From Skermanella rosea (GTDB lineage: Bacteria > Pseudomonadota > Alphaproteobacteria > Azospirillales > Azospirillaceae): 64,000 bases of DNA. How positions within the stretch are numbered: the stretch's first letter is position 1; the number at the start of each line of letters is the position of its first letter. The position numbers and the translations under genes are program-made. Below the pieces are notes generated by a model. The model was not told the DNA's origin, did not search any database, and saw only the letters and a list, made by a program, of their open reading frames with translations. The DNA lies in the NCBI RefSeq assembly GCF_016806835.2, contig NZ_CP086111.1, forward strand, positions 4,829,471 to 4,893,470, given 5' to 3'. Positions 1 to 10,768 of this stretch are shown one piece after another.

Positions 1-1173
1 GGCTTCGCCGCCGCCGCGAACGCGCAGGGCGCCATTTCCGACGGCAGGATCAAGATCGGCGTCCTGAACGACCGCTCGGGCATCTATGCCGACGTGGCGG
101 GCGAGGGCTCGGCCGTGGCGGCGCGCATGGCCGCGGAGGAGTTCGGCAACGCCATCGACGGCACGCCGATCGAGATCGTGGTCGCCGACCACCAGAACAA
201 GGCGGACATCGCGGCCAACGTCACCCGCCAGTGGATCGACCGGGAGCAGGTCGACGTGATCGCCGACGTGCCCAACTCGGCCGCGGCCCTCGCGGTGCAG
301 GAGATCACCCGCGACAAGAACCGCATCTTCCTGATGTCGGGTCCCGGCAGCTCCCGCCTGACCGGCGACGCCTGCTCGCCGACCGGCATCCACTGGACCT
401 ACGACAACCACGCGCTGGCGGCCGGCACCGCCCGCGCGCTGACGGAGGAAGGCAAGAACACCTGGTACTTCCTGACCGCCGACTACGCCTTCGGCCATTC
501 GCTGGAGGAGGAGACCACGGCCGTCGTCAAGGAACTGGGCGGCCAGGCCCTGGGCTCGGTGCGCCACCCGCTCGGCAACTCGGACTTCTCGTCCTTCCTG
601 CTCCAGGCCCAGGGGTCCGGCGCCCAGGTGATCGGCCTCGCCAACGCCGGCAACGACACGACCAACGCGATCAAGCAGGCCAACGAGTTCGGCATCACCC
701 AGGCGGGCCAGACGCTGGCCGGGATGCTGCTGTTCATCTCCGACGTCCACGCGCTGGGGCTCGACGCGGCCCAGGGCCTGGTCGCGACCACCGGCTTCTA
801 CTGGGACATGGACGAGGAGACCCGCGCCTGGTCGGCCAAGTACCAGGAGAAGATGGGCTCCAAGCCGACCATGGTGCAGGCCGGCGTCTATTCCTCGGTC
901 AAGCACTACCTGAAGGCAGTCCAGGCGGCCAAGACCGACGAGGCGAAGGCCGTGGTCTCCAAGATGCACGAGCTGCCGATCCAGGACATGTTCGCCAAGA
1001 ACGGCAAGATCCTGGCCAACGGCCGCATGGTCCACGACATGTACCTGGCCCGCGTCAAGGCGCCGTCCGAGAGCAAGGGGCCGTGGGACTATTACGAGAT
1101 CGTCCGGACCATTCCCGGTGACAGCGCCTATCTCGACGCGGCCGCCAGCGGCTGCAAGATCGCCCAGAAGTAA
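1..1173 (+). CDS. Branched-chain amino acid-type ABC transporter substrate-binding protein (5' partial)
   Basis: Periplasmic solute-binding protein of the leucine/isoleucine/valine-binding (Peripla_BP_6) family, which captures a ligand for the LivH/LivM permeases encoded just downstream. The frame is already open at base 1, so the start codon and most of the signal peptide lie outside the window. The first residues (GFAAAANAQG) look like the end of an export signal, and the mature domain begins near ISDGRIKIGVLND, the typical first beta strand of the family. About 390 residues are visible. Two cysteines, one in DACSPTG and one close to the C-terminus (SGCKIAQK), could form a disulfide. An internal GTG at 94 is not the real start. 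LivH begins 14 bases after the stop, so the genes are one operon. The true substrate cannot be read from sequence; members also bind amides, urea or aromatic acids. Confidence 0.9.
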   Translation, partial: GFAAAANAQGAISDGRIKIGVLNDRSGIYADVAGEGSAVAARMAAEEFGNAIDGTPIEIVVADHQNKADIAANVTRQWIDREQVDVIADVPNSAAALAVQEITRDKNRIFLMSGPGSSRLTGDACSPTGIHWTYDNHALAAGTARALTEEGKNTWYFLTADYAFGHSLEEETTAVVKELGGQALGSVRHPLGNSDFSSFLLQAQGSGAQVIGLANAGNDTTNAIKQANEFGITQAGQTLAGMLLFISDVHALGLDAAQGLVATTGFYWDMDEETRAWSAKYQEKMGSKPTMVQAGVYSSVKHYLKAVQAAKTDEAKAVVSKMHELPIQDMFAKNGKILANGRMVHDMYLARVKAPSESKGPWDYYEIVRTIPGDSAYLDAAASGCKIAQK

Positions 1174-1187
1174 GGGACGGACCCGAA

Positions 1188-2075
1188 ATGATGGAGCTGC
1201 TGGGGATTCCGCCCCAGGTCCTGTTCGGTCAGCTCCTGCTGGGGCTGATCAACGGGTCCTTCTACGCCCTGCTGAGCCTCGGGCTGGCCGTCATCTTCGG
1301 CATGCTCAACGTCATCAACTTCGCGCACGGCGCCCAGTACATGCTGGGCGCCTTCGCGGCGTGGATGCTGCTGAAGTTCGCCGGGATCAACTACTGGCTG
1401 GCCCTGGTGCTGGCCCCGGTGCTGGTCGGCCTGCTCGGCGTCGTGCTGGAGAAGCTGATGCTCAGCCGGCTCTACAAGCTCGACCACCTCTATGGCCTGC
1501 TGCTCACCTTCGGCCTCGCCCTGATCATCGAGGGCATGTTCCGCCACTGGTACGGCGTCTCCGGACAGCCCTACCCGATCCCCCAGGCGCTCGCCGGCGG
1601 CTACAACCTCGGCTTCATGTTCCTGCCGACATACCGCGGCTGGGTCGTCGCCGTCTCGCTGGTGGTCTGCTTCGGCACCTGGTTCATGATCGAGCGCACG
1701 AGGCTGGGAGCATACCTGCGCGCCGCCACCGAGAACCCGGTGCTGGTCCAGGCCTTCGGCATCAACGTCCCGGTCATGATCACCGCCACGTACGGCTTCG
1801 GCGTGGCGCTCGCCGGCCTGGCCGGCGTGCTCGCGGCGCCGATCTACCAGGTCAACCCGCTGATGGGATCGCACCTCATCATCGTCGTCTTCGCCGTCGT
1901 CGTGATCGGCGGCATGGGCTCGATCCTCGGGGCCGTGCTGACCGGCTTCATGCTCGGCATCCTGGAGGGCTTCACCAAGGTGTTCTACCCCGAGGCCTCC
2001 AACATCGTGATCTTCGTCGTGATGGCCGTGGTGCTGCTGATCAAGCCGGCCGGTCTGTTCGGACGGGAGAAGTAA
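1188..2075 (+). CDS. livH: Branched-chain amino acid ABC transporter permease LivH
   Basis: Inner-membrane permease of the LivH class, forming the translocation pore with LivM. The 295 residues are strongly hydrophobic, with eight or so membrane segments. They carry family hallmarks: an early GLINGSFYALLSLGLAVIFG stretch, NVINFAHG at the end of the second helix, and the cytoplasmic coupling region around RTRLGAYLRAATENP, followed by GIN, which contacts the ATPase. The C-terminus GGMGSILGAVLTGF is also typical. It lies 14 bases after the binding protein and 3 bases before livM. The start ATG at 1188 is followed directly by a second ATG and fits the usual length of about 290 residues. Confidence 0.95.
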   Translation: MMELLGIPPQVLFGQLLLGLINGSFYALLSLGLAVIFGMLNVINFAHGAQYMLGAFAAWMLLKFAGINYWLALVLAPVLVGLLGVVLEKLMLSRLYKLDHLYGLLLTFGLALIIEGMFRHWYGVSGQPYPIPQALAGGYNLGFMFLPTYRGWVVAVSLVVCFGTWFMIERTRLGAYLRAATENPVLVQAFGINVPVMITATYGFGVALAGLAGVLAAPIYQVNPLMGSHLIIVVFAVVVIGGMGSILGAVLTGFMLGILEGFTKVFYPEASNIVIFVVMAVVLLIKPAGLFGREK

Positions 2076-2078
2076 GCC

Positions 2079-3065
2079 ATGGCAACCCATTCCCATAGCG
2101 AGGCCCTGCGGGCCGGCACGCCGCCGCAGGCCCGCCAGGGCTCGCCCGCGCTGAAATGGGCGGCGCTGGCGGCGCTGCTGCTGGTGGCGCTGGCAGCACC
2201 CTTCCAGCTCTATCCGGTGTTCCTGGCCAAGGCGCTGTGCTTCGCGCTGTTCGCCTGCGCCTTCAACCTGCTGATCGGCTATGTCGGGCTGCTGTCGTTC
2301 GGCCACGCGGCGTTCTTCGGCTCGGCCGCCTACGTGACCGCCCACGCGGTCAAGGTGTGGGGGCTGACGCCGGAGCTGGGCATCCTGCTCGGCGTCGCGG
2401 TGGCGGCGCTGTTCGGGCTGGCGTTCGGCTACCTGGCGATCCGGCGGCAGGGGATCTACTTCGCGATGGTGACGCTGGCGCTGTCGCAGATGGTGTTCTT
2501 CCTGGCGCTCCAGCTGCCGTTCACCGGCGGCGAGGACGGCATCCAGGCGGTGCCGCGGGGCCACCTGTTCGGGCTGGTCGACCTGGGCGACAACCTGACC
2601 ATGTACTACTTCGTGCTGGCGGTGTTCCTGGCCGGGTTCCTGCTGATCTACCGCACCATCCACTCGCCGTTCGGCCAGGTGCTGAAGGCGATCCGGGAGA
2701 ACGAGCCGCGGGCGGTGTCGCTGGGCTACAAGGTGGAGCAGTACAAGCTGGCGGCCTTCGTGATGTCGGCGGCGCTGGCGGGCCTCGCCGGCGGGACCAA
2801 GGCGATCGTGTTCCAGCTGGCCTCGCTGACCGACATCACCTGGCAGATGTCGGGCGAGGTGGTGCTGATGACGCTGCTGGGCGGGCTCGGCACGATCTTC
2901 GGACCCGTCGTCGGCGCCTTCCTGGTGGTCACCCTGCAGAACTACCTGGCCGGCACCCAGCTCCCCGTCACCGTGGTCACCGGCGTCATCTTCGTCGTCT
3001 GCGTCCTGCTGTTCCGCCGCGGCATCGTCGGCGAGATCGGAGCCCTGCTCAAGGGCCGAGGCTGA
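2079..3065 (+). CDS. livM: Branched-chain amino acid ABC transporter permease LivM
   Basis: Second inner-membrane permease of the same importer (328 residues). After a polar N-terminal tail of about 25 residues come roughly nine membrane segments. Family markers are NLLIGYVGLLSFGHAAFFG near residue 65, the motif RRQGIYFAMVTLALSQM, and the coupling segment LKAIRENEPRAVSLGY with GLAGG further on. The start overlaps nothing and sits 3 bases after livH. The livG and livF ATPase genes that normally complete the system do not follow; after the stop comes a structured intergenic repeat and then genes on the other strand. The ATPases are therefore probably upstream of the window or shared with another transporter. 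Confidence 0.95.
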   Translation: MATHSHSEALRAGTPPQARQGSPALKWAALAALLLVALAAPFQLYPVFLAKALCFALFACAFNLLIGYVGLLSFGHAAFFGSAAYVTAHAVKVWGLTPELGILLGVAVAALFGLAFGYLAIRRQGIYFAMVTLALSQMVFFLALQLPFTGGEDGIQAVPRGHLFGLVDLGDNLTMYYFVLAVFLAGFLLIYRTIHSPFGQVLKAIRENEPRAVSLGYKVEQYKLAAFVMSAALAGLAGGTKAIVFQLASLTDITWQMSGEVVLMTLLGGLGTIFGPVVGAFLVVTLQNYLAGTQLPVTVVTGVIFVVCVLLFRRGIVGEIGALLKGRG

Positions 3066-3234
3066 GGCTTTGGGGAGGAGCTTGCGTCCACGGCCGCCTT
3101 TGATTAGCACTATGACTGGTCACGGACGGCCGTGGACACCCGCACAGGCTTCGGTATGGGAGAACGAACTGCTTTCGGCGGAGACTCTCCTTGAGGCGAC
3201 ATTCCCGTACCCGAACGCGGTCGCCTGCATCGCC

Positions 3235-3330
3235 GTAGGTTGGCCTTCGCCCGTCAGGGCGAACGCCGACGCCCCGCATCGACGCTCCGGCCACGCTGTC
3301 GGCGTCGGCCTTCGGCCGAGGCCGACCTAC
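3235..3330 (+). repeat. REP-like structured intergenic repeat
   Basis: The only ordered element in the 274-base gap between livM and the convergent hydratase gene. It is bounded by GTAGGT at the left (3235-3240) and ACCTAC at the right (3325-3330). Inside are nested inverted repeats: TTCGCCC/GGGCGAA (3246-3252 with 3257-3263), GCCGACGCC/GGCGTCGGC (3265-3273 with 3301-3309) and TCGGCC/GGCCGA (3305-3310 with 3314-3319). This is the architecture of a repetitive extragenic palindrome or small MITE. The location between two convergent genes is also typical. No open reading frame is needed to explain it. Copy number elsewhere in the genome is unknown. Confidence 0.65.
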
Positions 3331-3339
3331 AGTAGGAAC

Positions 3340-4131
3340 TCACTCGAAGCTGAGTTCCACCGCCCCCAGCCTCCCCAAGTCCATTACCACCCGGTCGCCG
3401 ACGGCCACCCAGTTGGTCTGGACGACGCTGCCGGTCAGCACCAAGTCGCCCGCTTTCAGCCCGCCGCCCTGCCCGGCCAGCCGGTTGGCGAGCCAGGCCA
3501 GCGCCTCGAAGGGATGCCCCAGCACGTCCGCGCCGCGGCCGCTCCCGACCACGGCGCCGTTGATCAGCATGGATCCCGCGACCTCGTCCAGGGCGCCCCA
3601 GTCATGGACCGGGGCGCCCAGCACGCAGCCGGCGCCGAAGAAGTTGTCGGCGATCAGCAGCGGGGTGCCGACGGTCCGCCAGTCCGCGTAGCGGTCGTCC
3701 ACGATCTCGGCCGCCGGCATGCAGCACTCGACGAACCCGGCGACGGAGTTCCTGTCGTAGGGCGCGCCGGATTCCGGCACGTCCTTCCCCAGACGCACGG
3801 CGATCTCGCATTCCACCCCCGGCCGGCGGAAGGCGGCGTGGTTCAGCGCCGCCCCGCCCCCCGCTACGGTGCTCGACAGGATGCCGCCGCGGCACGGGCT
3901 CGCGATGCCCAGGTAGGCCTGCATCACCGCCGTGGTGCAGCCGATCTTGTAGCCCGCCAGCTCCCCGAAGCCGGCTCCGGAGAGCTTCCGGTTCAACGCC
4001 TCCTGGACCTGGTAGGCCTCCGCCTCGTCGGCCGGCTGCAACGGGTCGGGCAGCCGGTCGAGCGCCCGCAGGCTGAGATGGGCGGCGAACAGCTCGCAGG
4101 CGGCGAAGACGGCGCTCTCCGGGGTCATCAT
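3340..4131 (-). CDS. 2-keto-4-pentenoate hydratase / fumarylacetoacetate hydrolase-family protein
   Basis: Soluble enzyme of 263 residues resembling MhpD/2-oxopent-4-enoate hydratase, which adds water to a 2-keto-4-alkenoate in meta-cleavage pathways. Matching features are the YKIGCT segment near residue 60, the metal-ligand region GVECEIAVRLGKDVP, the EIVDDRYADW segment and DNFFGAGCVLG, all in the order expected for the hydratase branch of the FAH superfamily. Its ATG begins 4 bases after the mmsA stop on the same strand, so the two are almost certainly co-transcribed. The true substrate is not evident; related decarboxylases share the fold. Pairing with mmsA suggests degradation of a branched or odd-chain carbon source. 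Confidence 0.85.
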   Translation of the reverse strand: MMTPESAVFAACELFAAHLSLRALDRLPDPLQPADEAEAYQVQEALNRKLSGAGFGELAGYKIGCTTAVMQAYLGIASPCRGGILSSTVAGGGAALNHAAFRRPGVECEIAVRLGKDVPESGAPYDRNSVAGFVECCMPAAEIVDDRYADWRTVGTPLLIADNFFGAGCVLGAPVHDWGALDEVAGSMLINGAVVGSGRGADVLGHPFEALAWLANRLAGQGGGLKAGDLVLTGSVVQTNWVAVGDRVVMDLGRLGAVELSFE

Positions 4132-4135
4132 GGCG

Positions 4136-5629
<1,494 letters not shown>

Positions 5630-5776
5630 GTCTGCCCTCCCCCTCTTTGATTGGTTGGTTGCGGGAGACACTAGCAAGCAATCGGCCGTTCCGACAATCT
5701 CCGGGGCGGATCCCTGGACCGGCGGCGTGAAAAGACTATCTCCAGGACCAAGTTCCGCCTCCGACGGGGTTTTGCC

Positions 5777-6349
5777 ATGCGCCGTTCCGCCTGCGCCGCC
5801 ATGCTGATGCTGCTGTCGCTGGTCTTCGCCCTGCCGCCCGCCACGGCGATCGCCGCGATGCCGACGCCCGGAAGCGCCCATGACTTCGACTTCGTCTCGA
5901 TCGACGGCCGGCCGCTGCCCCTGAAGGAGTTCGCCGGCAAGGCCGTGCTGGTGGTGAACACGGCGTCGATGTGCGGCTACACCCCGCAATATGCCGACCT
6001 TCAGGCTTTGTGGGAGCGCTACCGCGGGCGCGGCCTCGTCGTGCTGGGTGTGCCCAGCAACGATTTCGGCGGCCAGGAGCCGGGCAGCGCCGAGCAGATC
6101 AAGGATTTCTGCGAGGTCAACTTCTCGGTCGACTTCCCGATGACGGAGAAGCAGGCCGTCACCGGCGCCGGTGCGCATCCCTTCTACCGCTGGGCCGGGC
6201 AGGAGCTCGGGCCGGCCGCCGCGCCCCGCTGGAACTTCCACAAATATCTGGTCGCGCCCGACGGGCGGCTGGCCGGCTGGTTCCCGACATCGACGTCACC
6301 CCGGTCGGACAAGGTCGTCCAGGCGGTCGAAGCCGTCCTTCCGGAGTGA
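5777..6349 (+). CDS. Exported glutathione peroxidase family protein
   Basis: Thiol peroxidase of the GPx family, 190 residues, reducing hydroperoxides. The N-terminus (about residues 1-27) is a hydrophobic signal peptide ending in ATAIAA, so the protein probably acts in the periplasm. The peroxidatic Cys66 lies in [11 protein letters not shown]. The catalytic Gln is in NDFGGQEPG near residue 100, and the Trp-Asn pair is in [10 protein letters not shown]. These are the classic tetrad positions. The usual second (resolving) Cys may be the one in IKDFCEVNF. It is divergent from mmsA across 147 bases with no other feature I can support. Confidence 0.9.
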   Translation: MRRSACAAMLMLLSLVFALPPATAIAAMPTPGSAHDFDFVSIDGRPLPLKEFAGKAVLVVNTASMCGYTPQYADLQALWERYRGRGLVVLGVPSNDFGGQEPGSAEQIKDFCEVNFSVDFPMTEKQAVTGAGAHPFYRWAGQELGPAAAPRWNFHKYLVAPDGRLAGWFPTSTSPRSDKVVQAVEAVLPE

Positions 6350-6470
6350 CCTGTCGTTGAATCCGCCGTTCGCTGTTGCGCCGGCCCCGGTGGCTTTGCG
6401 ATAAAGCAGCCTCGCGAAGGGGGTACGTACGTGCCCCCGGCATGCTTGTCGACACCACGGGAACCGCAGC

Positions 6471-7196
6471 ATGACGCTCGGTCTGCATGACTATGAACGG
6501 CGTCGGCGGCGTCGCTTCTGGGTACGTACGGTCAAGTTCCTGGCGTTCGTCGGCGTACTCCTCGGCGTCGGCCTGTTCGCGTACCAGATGGGCGTCGAGC
6601 AGGTGAAGGCGCGGGAGGCCGGCCTCAGGGCGGAGAACGCCCAGCTCTCCCAGGCCAATGCCGACCTGGCCCGGAACGTCGCCTCGCTGCGCATGGCCGC
6701 CCAGACGGCGGAGACCAGGGCCGCCGAGCTGGAGGCTCGGCTGACGCGCGAGCTGCCGACCGGCGACCTGGCGCGCCTGACCGAGCTGGCGCGCGAGCGG
6801 CTGGCGGCCGGCGTCGATCCCAGGCGGCTGGTCTTCGTGCTGAACCAGATCCGGACCCCGCGCCAGTGCGAGAAGCCGGAGAACAAGCGGTTCATCCTGC
6901 CCACGCCCATATACAAGGGACCCAATTCCGTGGTCGGCTTCGCCAATGGCGCCGTCACCGTCAGCGGCGAGGGAACGCCGGCCCGGAGCGCCGCCGGCAA
7001 CGCGGAGGGCTGGTTCGATCCCGCGGCCCCCGTGACGATCCGGTTCACCGAGGCGGGCGGGCGCCAGACCGAGGCCACCGGCGTCCTGCCGCTCAACCAC
7101 GTGGTGGTGGCCGCCGGCGTCGAGCACCAGTTCACCGTCGTCGCGGGATCCCGGTCGTTCGTCGAGGTGACCAGCGAGCGCTGCCCGTTCCCGTGA
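6471..7196 (+). CDS. Single-pass membrane protein with coiled coil, unknown function
   Basis: The 241-residue product starts with a very basic cytoplasmic stretch (YERRRRRRFW), then one membrane segment at about residues 20-40 (TVKFLAFVGVLLGVGLFAYQ). A heptad-rich coiled coil follows at about 45-95 (AENAQLSQANADLARNVASL). The C-terminal half is a small predicted beta-rich periplasmic domain. I recognise this layout as a conserved proteobacterial protein of unknown function but cannot assign a role. It is followed after about 105 bases by another one-helix membrane protein. High confidence that it is a gene, none about function. Confidence 0.8.
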   Translation: MTLGLHDYERRRRRRFWVRTVKFLAFVGVLLGVGLFAYQMGVEQVKAREAGLRAENAQLSQANADLARNVASLRMAAQTAETRAAELEARLTRELPTGDLARLTELARERLAAGVDPRRLVFVLNQIRTPRQCEKPENKRFILPTPIYKGPNSVVGFANGAVTVSGEGTPARSAAGNAEGWFDPAAPVTIRFTEAGGRQTEATGVLPLNHVVVAAGVEHQFTVVAGSRSFVEVTSERCPFP

Positions 7197-7301
7197 TCCC
7201 CCATTCCTCGGATTTGTAAGTTAATCGGGTATTAAGGGCTCCCGGTCCACATATCGGCCCTGCCGCCCCCGGGGCGGAAAGGTGTTGCGACGGGGACTCC
7301 C

Positions 7302-7760
7302 ATGAAGATCCTGATCCTGCTGCTGGTGGCGCTCCTGTTCGGCGGCGGCGGTTTCGGCGCAGGCTGGTACCTGTTCGCCAACAAGGACGCCCACGAGGAG
7401 AAGGTCGAGGCGCCGCCGGAGCCGCCCCCGCCCGCCGGGCCGCCGGTCTTCGTCAATATCGGCCCCCTGACGGTCCCGGTGCTGGGCGCGGAGCGGATCG
7501 ACCAGTTCGTCACCCTGATGGTGGCGCTGGAGGTGCCCGACGCCGCCATGGCCGACCGGGTCCGCGACCAGGCGCCCCGCCTGACCGACGCCTTCCTGAC
7601 CGGCGTGTACGGTGTCATCGCCTCGGGCAAGGCGATGCAGGCCGGGCTGCTCGACGTCCCGCAGATCAAGGCGAAGCTCAACGAGTCCACCACCAAGGTC
7701 ATGGGCAAGGGCATCGTCCGCGACGTTCTGATCCAGGTCGTAAACCAGCGCCCGATGTGA
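7302..7760 (+). CDS. FliL-like single-pass membrane protein
   Basis: 152 residues with an N-terminal anchor (MKILILLLVALLFGGGGFGA), a short proline-rich linker (EPPPPAGPP) and a periplasmic domain. That domain has the pattern FVNIGPLTVPVLG...QFVTLMVALEVPD and ends in LIQVVNQRPM. The domain order and the closing segment resemble the FliL/flagellar basal-body-associated family, where the domain surrounds a stator unit. No flagellar or stator genes are nearby, so a flagellar role is not supported by context. A stray FliL-domain protein of other function is equally likely. The ATG at 7302 is the only reasonable start. Confidence 0.7.
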   Translation: MKILILLLVALLFGGGGFGAGWYLFANKDAHEEKVEAPPEPPPPAGPPVFVNIGPLTVPVLGAERIDQFVTLMVALEVPDAAMADRVRDQAPRLTDAFLTGVYGVIASGKAMQAGLLDVPQIKAKLNESTTKVMGKGIVRDVLIQVVNQRPM

Positions 7761-8010
7761 CGTCCTGGGTGAATCCCCGGAGTCGTGGCCCGAGTCGCGA
7801 CCCTTAGTTTCCTATTCATCGTCCCGGTTCGGCCGCGGATGGCGGTTTTCGGCCCCGCGGCGTGGCATCCTTGTGCCGAAACAGCCCCGCAGTTGCTTTG
7901 TCCGCGGCCCTCCTGCATGCTTCGCCGATAAGAAGTTGCCCGCTACAGCCTTGAATCAACGGGATGATTGCGCGCGATAAAAGCTCTTCGACGGAAATCT
8001 GGGGGGATCG

Positions 8011-10101
8011 ATGTCAGTTGCGTTCGTCTTCGTCATTCTATGCGGCCTCGCGGCCCTCGGCTACGGCATCTATGCCGGCCGGGAGGTCCTCGCCGCGAGC
8101 GCCGGGTCCGCCCGGATGCAGGAGATATCCGGCGCCATCCAGGAAGGCGCCCAGGCCTATCTGAACCGGCAATACACCACCATCGCCATCGTCGGCGTCG
8201 TGATCGGCGTGATCCTGGGCTTCATCCTCGGGTTCCACGTGGCCGGCGGCTTCTTCATCGGCGCCATCCTGTCCGGCGTGGCGGGATATGTCGGCATGAA
8301 CGTGTCCGTCCGCGCCAACGTCCGCACGGCGGAGGCGGCGCGCCACGGCATGACCCCGGCGCTCGACATCGCCTTCAAGTCCGGCGCCATCACCGGCATG
8401 CTGGTGGTCGGGCTGGGGCTGCTGGGCGTGGCGGTCTATTACGGCGCGCTGCTCGCCGCCGGGCTGGAGATCCGCGCGATCCTGGAGGCGCTGGTCGCGC
8501 TCAGCTTCGGCGCGTCTCTGATCTCGATCTTCGCCCGTCTGGGCGGCGGCATCTTCACCAAGGGGGCCGACGTCGGCGCCGACCTGGTGGGCAAGGTCGA
8601 GGCGGGCATCCCGGAGGACGATCCTCGCAATCCCGCGGTCATCGCGGACAATGTGGGCGACAATGTCGGCGACTGCGCCGGCATGGCCGCCGACCTCTTC
8701 GAGACCTACGCAGTCACCATCGTCGCCACAATGCTCCTGGCGGCGATTTTTTTCGTGGGCGAGACCCAGGCCCGGCTGATGATCTATCCGCTGGTGATCG
8801 GCGCGGTCTGCATCATCGGCTCGATCGCCGGGACCTTCTTCGTGAAGCTGGGATCCACCAACAACATCATGGGCGCGCTGTATAAGGGACTGGCGGTCAC
8901 GGCGGCGATCTCGGCCGTGCTGATCTTCCTGGCGACCGCGATCCTGCTGGGCTTCCGCACGCCGCTTGAGCGGATCGGCGGGGAGGCGGTCACCGGCATC
9001 CGCCTGTTCGTCTGCGCCCTGGTCGGCCTGGGCGTCACCGGCCTGCTGGTCTGGATCACCGAATACTACACCTCGACCGTGTTCCGCCCGGTGCGCAGCA
9101 TCGCCAAGTCGTCGGAGACCGGGCACGGCACCAACGTGATCCAGGGCCTCGCCGTGTCGATGGAGGCGACCGCCCTGCCGGCCCTGGTGATCTGCGCCGG
9201 CATCCTCATCGCCCACGCCATGGCGGGGCTGTTCGGCATCGCCGTCGCGGCCACCACCATGCTGGCGCTGGCCGGCATGGTCGTTGCCCTGGACGCCTAC
9301 GGCCCGGTCACCGACAATGCCGGCGGCATCGCGGAGATGGCCGACCTGCCGAAGGAGACCCGCGTCATCACCGACGCGCTGGACGCGGTCGGCAATACCA
9401 CCAAGGCGGTCACCAAGGGCTACGCGATCGGCTCGGCCGGCCTCGCGGCCCTGGTCCTGTTCGCCGCCTACATCGAGGACCTGAAGCATTACTTCCCCGA
9501 CGTGGTGGTCACCTTCAACCTTCAGGACCCTTACGTGGTCGTCGGGCTCCTGATCGGCGGCCTGCTGCCCTACCTGTTCGGCGCCATGGGCATGACCGCG
9601 GTCGGCCGGGCGGCCGGCTCGGTCGTGGTCGAGGTGCGGCGGCAGTTCCGCGAGATCAAGGGCATCATGGAAGGCACGGCCAAGCCCGACTATGGCCGCG
9701 CCGTGGACATGCTCACCCGCGCCGCGATCCGCGAGATGATCCTGCCCTCGCTGCTGCCGGTGGCGGCGCCGATCGTGCTGTACCTGGTGATCAGCCTGAT
9801 CGCCGGCCAGGCCGAGGCCTTCACCGCGGTGGGCGCCATGCTTCTGGGCACCATCGTGACCGGCATCTTCGTCGCGATCTCGATGACGTCGGGCGGCGGC
9901 GCCTGGGACAACGCCAAGAAATACATCGAGGAGGGGAACTACGGCGGCAAGGGATCGGACGCCCACAAGGCGGCCGTGACCGGCGACACCGTCGGCGATC
10001 CCTACAAGGACACCGCCGGCCCGGCGGTCAACCCGATGATCAAGATCACCAACATCGTCGCGATCCTGCTGCTGGCGATCCTCGCCAAGCTGGCGGGCTG
10101 A
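8011..10101 (+). CDS. hppA: K+-insensitive membrane-bound proton-translocating pyrophosphatase
   Basis: Integral membrane enzyme coupling pyrophosphate hydrolysis to proton export into the periplasm. Length (696 residues) and about 16 hydrophobic segments match the family. The substrate loops are present: [11 protein letters not shown] (about 187-197) with the [20 protein letters not shown] stretch after it, and the C-terminal counterpart DNAKKYIE...[21 protein letters not shown]. The K+-independence signature is clear: Lys465 and Thr468 in [16 protein letters not shown], where K+-dependent enzymes have Ala and Gly. The 250-base upstream gap carries no gene. Confidence 0.97.
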   Translation: MSVAFVFVILCGLAALGYGIYAGREVLAASAGSARMQEISGAIQEGAQAYLNRQYTTIAIVGVVIGVILGFILGFHVAGGFFIGAILSGVAGYVGMNVSVRANVRTAEAARHGMTPALDIAFKSGAITGMLVVGLGLLGVAVYYGALLAAGLEIRAILEALVALSFGASLISIFARLGGGIFTKGADVGADLVGKVEAGIPEDDPRNPAVIADNVGDNVGDCAGMAADLFETYAVTIVATMLLAAIFFVGETQARLMIYPLVIGAVCIIGSIAGTFFVKLGSTNNIMGALYKGLAVTAAISAVLIFLATAILLGFRTPLERIGGEAVTGIRLFVCALVGLGVTGLLVWITEYYTSTVFRPVRSIAKSSETGHGTNVIQGLAVSMEATALPALVICAGILIAHAMAGLFGIAVAATTMLALAGMVVALDAYGPVTDNAGGIAEMADLPKETRVITDALDAVGNTTKAVTKGYAIGSAGLAALVLFAAYIEDLKHYFPDVVVTFNLQDPYVVVGLLIGGLLPYLFGAMGMTAVGRAAGSVVVEVRRQFREIKGIMEGTAKPDYGRAVDMLTRAAIREMILPSLLPVAAPIVLYLVISLIAGQAEAFTAVGAMLLGTIVTGIFVAISMTSGGGAWDNAKKYIEEGNYGGKGSDAHKAAVTGDTVGDPYKDTAGPAVNPMIKITNIVAILLLAILAKLAG

Positions 10102-10152
10102 GGGTGGAGGTTCCGGGGCGGCGGCGCCGTCCCGGGACCCGCCTCACGCGGC

Positions 10153-10629
10153 TCAGCGCCGGGGCAGGCCCGGCTGGCGGACGCCGCCCTGGCCGCCGGA
10201 GAAGCGACCGATATTGCCCAGCATCTGTTCGATGAAGTTCATGTCGCGGCCCGCGGTCGGCGTCGTGCGCTCGACCAGCTCGACCTGCTGGCCGGCGGAC
10301 TGGTCCAGTTCCTTGATGTCGGCGACCGTGCCGTTCTCGTCGAACCTGACGACCACGACCTTGCGTTCCACAACCTCCGGCTGGAAGAACGCGGTCTTCT
10401 CCGTGCGCGCGCCGATATAGTACCAGGTGTTCTCGTCGAAGGTGCCGACCGTGGACGGCGTCCCCAGCGTGACCGCGACGTCGTCGCGCGTGCTGACGCC
10501 GGGCTGGATCTGGTCGAGCCGGGCCTTCTCCGCGAGATTGCCCCGCGTATCGATCGTTGGGGAGCAGGCGGCCACCGTCAGGCCGAGCAGGCAGGCGGCG
10601 GAGACGTGACGAAGTGTTGGTCTGACCAT
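10153..10629 (-). CDS. bamE: Outer membrane assembly lipoprotein BamE/SmpA-OmlA family
   Basis: Small lipoprotein of the BAM outer-membrane assembly machine. Starting at the ATG at 10629 gives a 158-residue protein with a short signal peptide and a lipobox ending at Cys22 (LTVAAC). The BamE core follows: a RLDQIQPGVSTRDDVAVTLGTPS helix-turn segment, then beta strands including NTWYYIGARTEKTAFF. A longer in-frame start at 10704 would put 25 polar residues before the signal peptide and run into the divergent gene's control region, so it is rejected. The C-terminal 25 residues are Gly/Pro-rich and not part of the core fold. Divergent from the bc1 chaperone gene. Confidence 0.9.
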   Translation of the reverse strand: MVRPTLRHVSAACLLGLTVAACSPTIDTRGNLAEKARLDQIQPGVSTRDDVAVTLGTPSTVGTFDENTWYYIGARTEKTAFFQPEVVERKVVVVRFDENGTVADIKELDQSAGQQVELVERTTPTAGRDMNFIEQMLGNIGRFSGGQGGVRQPGLPRR

Positions 10630-10768
10630 GATTGCCCGGTAATGTCCATTGAACGCCCTCCCCGCCATCCGAGGCGGATTGACGGGGACTGGGGCGGCAC
10701 CCATTTCGGGTGGGACAATTGCACCCCCCGCGCCGCCATGTCAACTTTTCGGATCAGGGAGATCCCCC

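Noticed and set aside
1118-3110. Long minus-strand frame (660 codons) opposite livH-livM
   Set aside because: His/Gln/Asp/Glu-rich shadow of two well-conserved permease genes.
5630-6241. N-terminal extension of mmsA over the peroxidase gene
   Set aside because: The extension has no conserved features, lies antisense to a clear peroxidase gene, and a strong Shine-Dalgarno precedes the ATG at 5629.
8038-9966. Long minus-strand frame opposite hppA
   Set aside because: Composition (Asp/Gln/His/Gly) is typical of an antisense shadow; hppA motifs on the plus strand are complete.
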